Positions 1 through 4,774 of a stretch of DNA of 5,889 nt are shown piece after piece (the first letter of the stretch is position 1; each line of letters starts with the position of its first letter). The notes under the pieces are model-generated. The model saw only the letters and a list, made by a program, of their open reading frames with translations, ran no database searches and was not told the origin of the DNA. The DNA is from Planctomycetota bacterium (lineage in GTDB: Bacteria > Planctomycetota > UBA11346), in contig SLQH01000357.1 in assembly GCA_007131555.1 (NCBI GenBank), positions 1 to 5,889 on the forward strand, read 5' to 3'. A program made the position numbers and the translations under genes.

Positions 1-526
1 ACTCGCCCCAAACCACCGCCCACCCCAAACCCACCACGGAGCACCGGGCCTTGGCCCGCGTGCCTACGCGTGAATGCCTTGCTTTCGCCCAATACCAGCC
101 CGGACGTCGCCATGACAGCCGTCATACGGCCCGTGGATCCCGCGTCTCAGGACCATTCACGGCGGTGATGGGCGCAAGCGAGGTGCGACAATGCTGCCGC
201 CGCCCTGGCCTATATCTACCGCATGAGCCTGCGCCCGCCAATGCACGCGGGCCAAGTAGTAGCGCCGGCTTCAGCCGGCACGGATGGTGGGCTTCAGCCC
301 GCCGTTCCACCACCAAATACCAGATCCCTTTCATCAATCACCCAAGACATCCATCCACCACCCTCCAGCCCCCCCTAAACCCACCACACATCGCGTGCCC
401 TTGCGCTTGGCCTGCTCACATGGCCAGTTGACCAACGTACGATAGATGAACCCGTTGGCTTCTGTGGCCCTGGGATCAGAGCGGCTGAGGCCGCCTTATC
501 GTGTCCGGTTCTCAAAGGAGCATGTC
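1..526. other. Gene-free, C-rich, repeat-bearing stretch before the rhodanese gene
   Basis: I see no supportable gene here. The open frames on both strands give compositionally odd peptides rich in Pro, Arg, His and Ser with no recognisable motif, and none has a good ribosome binding site. The stretch holds several short structures. A tight inverted repeat, CGGGC-CTTG-GCCCG, lies at 45-58, and the REP-like double hairpin lies at 256-303. An 11-bp direct copy, AAACCCACCAC, occurs at 27-37 and 377-387, each time in a C-rich context. A short peptide-like run in the frame of base 187 (DNAAAALAYIYRMSL) might be the decayed end of a gene, but a stop codon precedes it at 166 and nothing supports it. 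The last 80 bases probably carry the rhodanese promoter, but no convincing -35/-10 pair is visible. Confidence 0.6.
256..303. repeat. REP-like pair of adjacent hairpins headed by GTAG
   Basis: Two perfect or near-perfect short hairpins sit side by side and share the core GGCTTCAGCC. The first pairs GCCGGC at 264-269 with GCCGGC at 274-279 around a TTCA loop, and it is preceded by GTAG at 256-259. The second pairs 286-292 with 297-303 (seven pairs, one of them G-U), again around TTCA. A GTAG tetranucleotide followed by a GC-rich palindrome is the known signature of REP elements mobilised by RAYT (IS200-like TnpA) proteins. No RAYT gene is in the window. The copies are in the same orientation and lie in non-coding sequence, as REPs usually do. 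Calling them REPs is an inference; a genome-wide copy count would settle it. Confidence 0.6.
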
Positions 527-955
527 ATGACACGTCTACTGCTTCCCCTCAGTGCCGGCATCCTGCTGCTGCTGTTGGCCTCCTGTGGCTGTAATGATTG
601 CGGTTCTGCCGCCACTGACCAGGCCAACGGTACCACCACTGCCGACATCAGCCTGGACGACCTCAAGTCGGCCATGGCCGACAACCGGGTGACCCTGATC
701 GATGCCAATGGCAGCGTCAGCTTCGCCCGCTTCCACATCCCTGGCGCCATCGACTTCCAAGCCTATCAGGAGGCCGGCACCCTGGCCGAAGCCCTGCCTG
801 AGGACAAGGACGCCCTGATCGTCGCCTATTGCAGCGGACCGCGCTGTGGAGCCTACCGCCGGGCAGTGAGCGCTGCTCGTGAACTGGGCTACACCAACGT
901 GGTCCACTACTCCGGTGGCACCAGTGGTTGGCAGGCGGCGCACGCTGAAGACTGA
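527..955 (+). CDS. Rhodanese-domain lipoprotein
   Basis: This is a 142-residue protein. Residues 1-19 form a lipoprotein signal (MTRLLLP, then a leucine-rich core) ending in the lipobox L-A-S-C, so Cys20 should be lipidated and the protein anchored to a membrane outside the cytoplasm. Further cysteines follow at 22 and 25, then a short Thr/Ala-rich linker. A single rhodanese domain covers about residues 39-140. It shows the LIDAN strand (57-61), the HIPGAI motif (70-75), the active-site loop YCSGPRCG with the likely nucleophile Cys102 and a second cysteine at 107, and the SGGTSGW end (129-135). Rhodaneses carry sulfur as a cysteine persulfide; the actual substrate here is unknown. I chose the ATG at 527 over an in-frame ATG at 446. 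AAAGGAG lies 6 bases upstream of 527, and only this start puts the signal peptide at the N-terminus. The gene stands alone, followed by structured non-coding DNA. Confidence 0.9.
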   Translation: MTRLLLPLSAGILLLLLASCGCNDCGSAATDQANGTTTADISLDDLKSAMADNRVTLIDANGSVSFARFHIPGAIDFQAYQEAGTLAEALPEDKDALIVAYCSGPRCGAYRRAVSAARELGYTNVVHYSGGTSGWQAAHAED

Positions 956-962
956 TGCGCTG

Positions 963-1147
963 TCACGACTCACTAGGAGCCTGTAAGGAATAGGCTGACA
1001 CGTCGCCTGGCTTGGCCTTTTCGGCCCCGATTCCGCCGAAATCCTCACCATAGCTACGGCTATGGCTGCGGTTTTCGACGAAATCGGAACTCGAAAATGC
1101 ACTGCGCCATGCTCGGTCGCTATCCCTTACAGACTCCTAGGTCGTGA
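963..1147. repeat. Interrupted hairpin (former terminator?) split by the MITE-like element
   Basis: TCACGAC at 963-969 is the exact reverse complement of GTCGTGA at 1141-1147, and two wobble pairs could extend the stem outward. The arms begin 8 bases after the rhodanese stop codon. At present they are separated by the 168-bp fold-back element. If that element and one copy of TA are removed, the arms are left around the 7-base loop TCACTAG, which makes a compact hairpin where a transcription terminator would be expected. No strong T-run follows the right arm (TGTTACGATTT), so its role as an intrinsic terminator is uncertain. Confidence 0.45.
973..1140. mobile_element. MITE-like fold-back element, possibly IS630/mariner-type
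   Basis: This 168-bp non-coding element has terminal inverted repeats at 973-992 and 1121-1140 that match at 18 of 20 positions (CTAGGAGcCTGTAAGG against its mirror with T and G variants). Inside, 1029-1047 and 1067-1085 are again inverted repeats, matching at 15 of 19 positions. At the centre CCATAGC (1048-1054) pairs with GCTATGG (1059-1065) around the loop TACG. The termini and the central hairpin share one symmetry axis at 1056.5, so the whole element can fold as one long imperfect hairpin. Both ends read C-TA-GGAG inward. IS630-family elements are known to insert at CTAG and duplicate TA, so a MITE of that type is the best guess. It contains no transposase. An open frame starting inside it at 1062 is not a believable gene. 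Confidence 0.7.
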
Positions 1148-1349
1148 TGTTACGATTTGGCAGACGCGGTGCGGGGTCGATCCAGCAAGAGGGTTGACAC
1201 GTACGGGAACACGGGGGACCGATCGACCCCGGCCGCGGCTGCTGTGTTCGCGCCTGATGATCTTCAGCAAAGCGCCTTGTAGATGAAAGATCCGATCTGT
1301 CTCTTATCGCCTTGTTCAGCAACCCTCCAGCCTAAAGCCTGATTGGGCT
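1141..1349. other. Gene-free spacer containing a long hairpin
   Basis: There is no supportable gene between the fold-back element and the end of the minus-strand gene. Apart from the inverted repeat at 1161-1241, I see only weak items: an 8-bp direct repeat TTCAGCAA at 1263-1270 and 1315-1322, and a 6-bp inverted repeat GATCTT/AAGATC at 1259-1264 and 1287-1292. A TTGACA at 1194-1199 has no matching -10 box. Confidence 0.5.
1161..1241. repeat. Long imperfect inverted repeat with 11-bp perfect core
   Basis: CGGGGTCGATC at 1172-1182 is perfectly complementary to GATCGACCCCG at 1221-1231. Beyond a small internal bulge the pairing continues: CGCGG (1165-1169) with CCGCG (1233-1237), and CAG (1161-1163) with CTG (1239-1241). 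That gives 19 pairs in arms of about 21 bases around a 38-base loop. No T-run follows, so a simple terminator is unlikely. It could be a second small mobile remnant, a structured RNA or a cruciform; the sequence alone does not say which. Confidence 0.55.
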
Positions 1350-1751
1350 TCACGGCAAGGGCAGAAACGGCGTCTGGTCGAAGCGATCGTCCATGTCCTC
1401 GTAGACCGCGATGACCTCATCCAGGGGGATGTAGACCCGATAGCGGTGGGCCTGGGAGCCGAAGGCATCTATGGCATCAGCCAGCAGGACCTCACGGCGC
1501 GACTCGCCGGTGAAGCGATCCTTGGTGAAGTTCTCGTAGATCTGACGCCCGGCATCAGGAGACCAGTTCAGGCAGCGCACCTCGCCGACCAGCAGCTCGG
1601 AACGTACCTCGACGATCTTGAGCAGGAAACGCTCGCCCCGTCGGACAATGATGGTCGCCACGCGCTGCTGCTCGGCCATGGCCTCCAGCAGTTTGCCGAC
1701 GGACGCCGGTCGATCAGTCCCCGGAACGATGATCTTCTTGTCGCCGCTCAT
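1350..1751 (-). CDS. Hypothetical protein, 133 aa
   Basis: I do not recognise this family. The 133-residue product has no signal peptide or membrane segment and should be cytoplasmic. After a short N-terminus comes a helix-like stretch (17-29, VGKLLEAMAEQQR). Next are alternating strand-like segments (32-38 VATIIVRR; 42-50 FLLKIVEVR; 53-60 LLVGEVRC), a charged helical part (68-95) and further strands (104-118, YRVYIPLDEVIAVYE). The end is acidic and then Pro/Leu-rich. The middle could be a small beta-barrel, but this is only a pattern impression. The start is well supported: AGGAG (plus-strand 1757-1761) lies 5 bases upstream of the ATG, and a -10/-35 pair lies just beyond. It is transcribed divergently from the 2006 cluster and faces the structured spacer. 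Clean codon use and a single uninterrupted frame argue that it is a real gene. Confidence 0.8.
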   Translation of the reverse strand: MSGDKKIIVPGTDRPASVGKLLEAMAEQQRVATIIVRRGERFLLKIVEVRSELLVGEVRCLNWSPDAGRQIYENFTKDRFTGESRREVLLADAIDAFGSQAHRYRVYIPLDEVIAVYEDMDDRFDQTPFLPLP

Positions 1752-1783
1752 ATCGTCTCCTGGTCATGTCAGCCTGTGAAGGC

Positions 1784-1811
1784 CTTATAGCAGAATCGCC
1801 CCGCTGCCCAA
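1784..1811 (-). promoter_or_regulatory. Candidate sigma-70-type promoter for the minus-strand gene
   Basis: Read on the minus strand, TTGGGC (1811-1806) is followed after 16 bases by TATAAG (1789-1784), which is a five-of-six match to the -10 consensus. Transcription would start about 7 bases later, leaving a short leader of roughly 26 bases with the AGGAG ribosome binding site in it. The -35 box is only a partial match. Confidence 0.45.
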
Positions 1812-1914
1812 GCCCCTTCGTGCCGCCGTTCAGGCACTCACAGAACGACTGGTCAAGAAAAGGCCAACCTATCAATTTTGAACATCAAACACCGTGGGCA
1901 AGCAGGAAGTGCGC

Positions 1915-1943
1915 TTGAAAATCGCTTGACTGATGCTTAGTAT
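1915..1943 (+). promoter_or_regulatory. Candidate sigma-70-type promoter for the 2006 gene cluster
   Basis: TTGAAA (1915-1920) is separated by exactly 17 bases from TAGTAT (1938-1943), and both are good matches to the housekeeping consensus. The surrounding bases are much more AT-rich than the genes. Predicted transcription start is near 1950, giving a leader of about 55 bases before the ATG at 2006. A second -35-like TTGACT at 1926 lacks a spaced -10 box. This would drive the NTF2-like gene and probably the isomerase-like gene behind it. Confidence 0.5.
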
Positions 1944-2005
1944 CCTTTCACGGCCACGGCCCTGGTCACACTGGGCCTTATGACGCAGATGCGCAAGGAG
2001 CATTC

Positions 2006-2521
2006 ATGCCATCACCTACCAGGCTGCTGGGCGCTTGCATCGCCGCTGGCCTGGCTGCCTTCATCGTGGCGCTGATCCTGCGTCCTGGGCCAGAAGCCCT
2101 GGTAAAACGCTTCTTTGCTGATCTCAATGAAGCCGTCACGGCCTACGACACGATTGAGGTCTTCGCCCTGATCGATGCTGACTATGACCTCCTTGCCCAC
2201 TGGCCGAGGGCCCGCATCGTCGTGCCGGCAGAACATCACGATGAGCCGCTGGTGGTCCACGAGGTGATCCGTCAGTTCTGCGCCCGCATCTTCTTCATCC
2301 GTCAACGGAACCAGACTCCCCCGCCCACCGTGAGTCTGACGGCCGTTGAACAGGTGGAAGTTCTTGACGACGGTCTGATCAGCGCACGCGCCAGCATTGC
2401 CGCTGAAGACCGCCAATTACGCCTGAACATCGATCCACCGCGATCCGTCGACTTCGTTTTTCGCCGCCACGGTTGGCTGCGTCCCCATCTGCAGGTACTG
2501 TCCCACGATCCGTTGCTGTAA
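2006..2521 (+). CDS. Membrane-anchored NTF2-like (SnoaL-type) protein
   Basis: This is a 171-residue protein. Residues 6-26 (LLGACIAAGLAAFIVALIL) form an uncleaved signal anchor with no lipobox. The next segment, PEALVKRFFADLNEAVTAYD then IEVFALIDADYDLL (about 29-63), has the look of the first helices of an NTF2-like cone fold. The middle (64-115) contains a charged stretch and the FCARIFFIRQRNQTPPPTV segment. The C-terminal half alternates strands (115-130, 137-143, 148-165), ending FRRHGWLRPHLQV, as is usual for the sheet of this fold. Members bind small molecules or act as accessory domains, and no catalytic residue can be assigned here. The start is supported by AAGGAG 5 bases upstream. 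The isomerase-like gene begins 39 bases after the stop codon, so co-transcription is likely. The fold assignment is an inference from pattern. Confidence 0.75.
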   Translation: MPSPTRLLGACIAAGLAAFIVALILRPGPEALVKRFFADLNEAVTAYDTIEVFALIDADYDLLAHWPRARIVVPAEHHDEPLVVHEVIRQFCARIFFIRQRNQTPPPTVSLTAVEQVEVLDDGLISARASIAAEDRQLRLNIDPPRSVDFVFRRHGWLRPHLQVLSHDPLL

Positions 2522-2523
2522 GG

Positions 2524-2544
2524 CCGGTCACCATTGCCGACCGG
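2524..2544 (+). promoter_or_regulatory. Small hairpin between two genes, just upstream of a ribosome binding site
   Basis: CCGGTC (2524-2529) pairs perfectly with GACCGG (2539-2544) around a 9-base loop. It fills the space between the stop codon at 2521 and the AAGGAG of the isomerase-like gene at 2549-2554. It has no T-run, so it is not a standard terminator. It could mark an RNA processing or stability point, or separate translation of the two genes; it may also be chance in GC-rich DNA. Confidence 0.3.
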
Positions 2545-2560
2545 AACCAAGGAGCTGCTC

Positions 2561-3958
2561 ATGTCTTCCCTGACCCTCGACTTCACCAACTGTCTGGCCT
2601 CATCGATCGGCGCCACCCATGGCCTGACCGATGGCGAGATCGACACTCTGGTCGCCAAGTTCCCCAAGCATCACGAGTCGATGGAGGAGATCCGCAACAC
2701 CAAGGAGTCCCTGTTCTTCGATCTGCCCTATGAGGATCCGACGCCCATCAAGGACCTGGCCAAGAAGTACACCAAGGGCTTTGAGAATCTGGTGGTGATC
2801 GGCATCGGCGGAGCCGCCGAGGGGCCTCGGGCCCTGCTCGGCAGTCTGCTGCCGGCATCCTGGAACCTGCTCTCGGCCAAGGACCGCCGCAACAACCCAC
2901 GGGGCTTTGTGGTCAGCAATGCCGATCCGGCCTCAATCAACGACCTGCTGGGAGCCCTTGATCTCAAGAAAACCTGCTTCCAGGTCATCAGCCGCAGTGG
3001 GGCCACGGTGGAAACCATGGCCGTCACCTTGTGGTTGATCGATCTGCTCAAGACCAAGGTCGGCAAGACCGCTCCTGCCAAGCATCTGGTCATCAGCACC
3101 AACCCTGACAGCAGCCCTCTGGTGACCGTGGCCGAGGCCGACAAGATTCCGGTGATTGACATCCCGGCCAACATCGCCGACCGCTTCAACACCTTCGGTC
3201 CGGCCAGTCTGTTCAGCGCCGCCCTGTGTGGCATCGACATCGACGCCCTGTTGGCCGGGGCCCAGGCCATGGACAAGCGCTGCCGCATGGACCGGGCCAT
3301 GCAGAATCCGGCCTACATGCATTCCCTGGTCCACTACCTGCTCACCCGCAAACGGCGCAAGACCATCCACGCCATGGTCGCTTTCGCTGACCGTCTGGAG
3401 ATCATCAGCCATTGGTACGACCACCTCCTGGCGGTCAGTCTGGGCAAGATGCTCAACAAGAAGGGCAAGGCGGTGCATGTCGGCCCCGGCCCGGCCTCCT
3501 GCGTCGGTCCCAGCGCCTGCTATGGCCAGCTCCAACTGTATCTTGAAGGCCCCTACGACAAGGTGACCACCTTCCTGGTCACCAAGGACCACCATGCCGA
3601 CATCACCGCCCCGGTCGTGACCAAGGCCGGCGAACAGCTGGACTTCCTCTCCAAGGCCTCGTTGGCCACGATCATCGATCAGGCCTATGTCGGCGTAGCC
3701 CAGACCATCACCGCATCGGGCCGTCCCAATCTGACCGTGATTCTTGATGACATCAGCCCCCACAGCATCGGCGGGCTGCTGTTCATGCTCCAGCTGTCAA
3801 CCGTGATGAGCGCTGAACTGTACGGCATCGACCCCTTCGACCAGCCCGGCATCGACAGCAACAAGCAAGCGGTCTACGCCCAGATGGGGCGCAGTGGCTT
3901 TGAAGATCGGGCCACGGCCCTGGCTGAGTACCGAAACCGCAGTCTGCGGACCTGCTGA
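2561..3958 (+). CDS. pgi: Glucose-6-phosphate isomerase family protein with altered active site
   Basis: This 465-residue protein is close to the usual bacterial PGI length of about 450-550. PGI converts glucose 6-phosphate to fructose 6-phosphate in the cytoplasm. The family layout is clear: GIGGAAEGPRAL (81-92) in the first sugar isomerase (SIS) domain; ISRSGATVET (143-152), the phosphate-binding loop; ADRFNTFGPASLF (206-218), with the Arg208 equivalent; GIDIDALLAGA (224-234); and PFDQPGIDSNK (425-435), with the conserved Lys435. In typical bacterial enzymes, ESxGK holds the catalytic Glu and DQHSxxQ holds the ring-opening His. Here these read AVSLGK (Val292) and SACYGQ (Tyr321). Other conserved positions also differ: GGR is ADR, and the SGTT-type loop is SGAT. 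It may therefore be a divergent isomerase or a non-catalytic paralogue. The ATG at 2561 is preferred over an in-frame TTG at 2534 because AAGGAG lies 6 bases before it and the TTG lies inside a hairpin loop. The frame is intact. Confidence 0.88.
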   Translation: MSSLTLDFTNCLASSIGATHGLTDGEIDTLVAKFPKHHESMEEIRNTKESLFFDLPYEDPTPIKDLAKKYTKGFENLVVIGIGGAAEGPRALLGSLLPASWNLLSAKDRRNNPRGFVVSNADPASINDLLGALDLKKTCFQVISRSGATVETMAVTLWLIDLLKTKVGKTAPAKHLVISTNPDSSPLVTVAEADKIPVIDIPANIADRFNTFGPASLFSAALCGIDIDALLAGAQAMDKRCRMDRAMQNPAYMHSLVHYLLTRKRRKTIHAMVAFADRLEIISHWYDHLLAVSLGKMLNKKGKAVHVGPGPASCVGPSACYGQLQLYLEGPYDKVTTFLVTKDHHADITAPVVTKAGEQLDFLSKASLATIIDQAYVGVAQTITASGRPNLTVILDDISPHSIGGLLFMLQLSTVMSAELYGIDPFDQPGIDSNKQAVYAQMGRSGFEDRATALAEYRNRSLRTC

Positions 3959-4029
3959 TAGCCTGTTGACCACTCAGTCCCTGCAGGCCTGGATGGTCAC
4001 GTTCAGCCCTTCATTCCCAGAACGCCGCC

Positions 4030-4761
4030 ATGCCCTTCACGCATGATCATCCATCCCTGGAACTCAGCCCTGAGGATCACGACCGTGATGCGGTGCGCCT
4101 GGGCAGCACTGATGAAGACAGCCGCGCCCTGCAGGCCATTGCCGCCCAATATCAGGCCCCTGAAGGCCCATGGCTGGACCTTGCCTGTGGCAGCGGTCGC
4201 CATGTGCGCACCCTGAGCGCTGCTGGCATCGATATCAGCGGCCTGGATATCGATCCCCGGATGATCGCCGCAGCGCAGGCGGCCGACCCCGAGCAGCCCC
4301 AGCGCTATCGTCTGGGCGATGCCTCAGGCGGCGACCTCGGACAACAGGACCTGGCCCTGAGCTGCCTGCTCAATCGCTCCCTGGTCTGCTTCCACAGTCA
4401 CCGTCTGGCCTGGGGCCTGTTCACCACCGTTGCCCATCATCTGCGCCCTGGCGGCCTGTGGGTCATCGACAATTGCTGCACATTCTTGTGGGATCAGGTC
4501 AAGGACGGCCTGCTGGCTGACGGTCTGAGCCCCGATGGCGAGGAACAGGTCTTCTTCCTGCCCGGCGAAAACCGTTTCGTCTACCGCCGCGGCCCGGCCG
4601 TTGATCCGGACTGCTGGCAGGTCAAGGACAGCGACCGCATCATGCGCCTGTGGAGCATCGGCGAGGTCGTCCTGGCCGCCTGCGGAGCGGGACTTGCGCC
4701 TTGCCAAACCGATCCCCAGGCGACATTCTTGGTATTCAGCAAGCCGCCCTGTGCGGCATGA
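4030..4761 (+). CDS. Class I SAM-dependent methyltransferase
   Basis: This 243-residue cytoplasmic protein has one Rossmann-like methyltransferase domain. Motif I is WLDLACGSGRHV (48-59), the glycine-rich SAM loop. The acidic residue that binds the ribose follows in GLDID (71-75). GDA (96-98) is the likely adenine-contact region, and LRPGGLWVIDN (138-148) is the usual post-motif III segment. The C-terminal part (150-235) carries the substrate side and ends in a strand, ATFLVFSK. The type resembles the broad Methyltransf_25/11 families, which methylate small molecules, proteins or RNA, so the substrate cannot be named. No ribosome binding site is evident before the ATG, and no in-frame ATG, GTG or TTG lies between it and the stop codon at 3967, so this start stands by default. 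Translation may be weak or coupled. The next gene begins 13 bases after the stop codon. Confidence 0.88.
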   Translation: MPFTHDHPSLELSPEDHDRDAVRLGSTDEDSRALQAIAAQYQAPEGPWLDLACGSGRHVRTLSAAGIDISGLDIDPRMIAAAQAADPEQPQRYRLGDASGGDLGQQDLALSCLLNRSLVCFHSHRLAWGLFTTVAHHLRPGGLWVIDNCCTFLWDQVKDGLLADGLSPDGEEQVFFLPGENRFVYRRGPAVDPDCWQVKDSDRIMRLWSIGEVVLAACGAGLAPCQTDPQATFLVFSKPPCAA

Positions 4762-4774
4762 AGGAGTCCTGTCC

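Noticed and set aside
51..431. 126-codon plus-strand open frame starting in the 5' repeat-rich block
   Set aside because: Begins at a TTG with no ribosome binding site, has odd composition, and runs through the REP-like hairpins; no recognisable motif.
446..526. 27-residue N-terminal extension of the rhodanese gene from the ATG at 446
   Set aside because: It would bury the signal peptide and lipobox; the AAAGGAG site clearly serves the ATG at 527.
536..1102. 188-codon minus-strand open frame opposite the rhodanese gene
   Set aside because: Shadow of a GC-rich gene; it crosses the fold-back element and shows no domain, while the opposite strand encodes a clear lipoprotein.
1194..1222. TTGACA as a -35 box in the spacer
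   Set aside because: No AT-rich -10 box at 16-18 bases, and no gene downstream on that strand before 2006.
1335..1350. Possible terminator hairpin (AAGCC/GGCTT) at the end of the minus-strand gene
   Set aside because: Only 5 pairs, overlaps the stop codon and lacks a T-run on the minus strand.
2933..3763. 276-codon minus-strand open frame opposite the PGI-like gene
   Set aside because: Gly/Asp/Val-rich composition typical of an antisense shadow of a high-GC gene; the plus strand is a definite PGI family member.
3967..3999. Inverted repeat TGACCA/TGGTCA around CCTGCAGG after the PGI-like gene
   Set aside because: Six pairs with a 21-base loop and no T-run; not convincing as a terminator.
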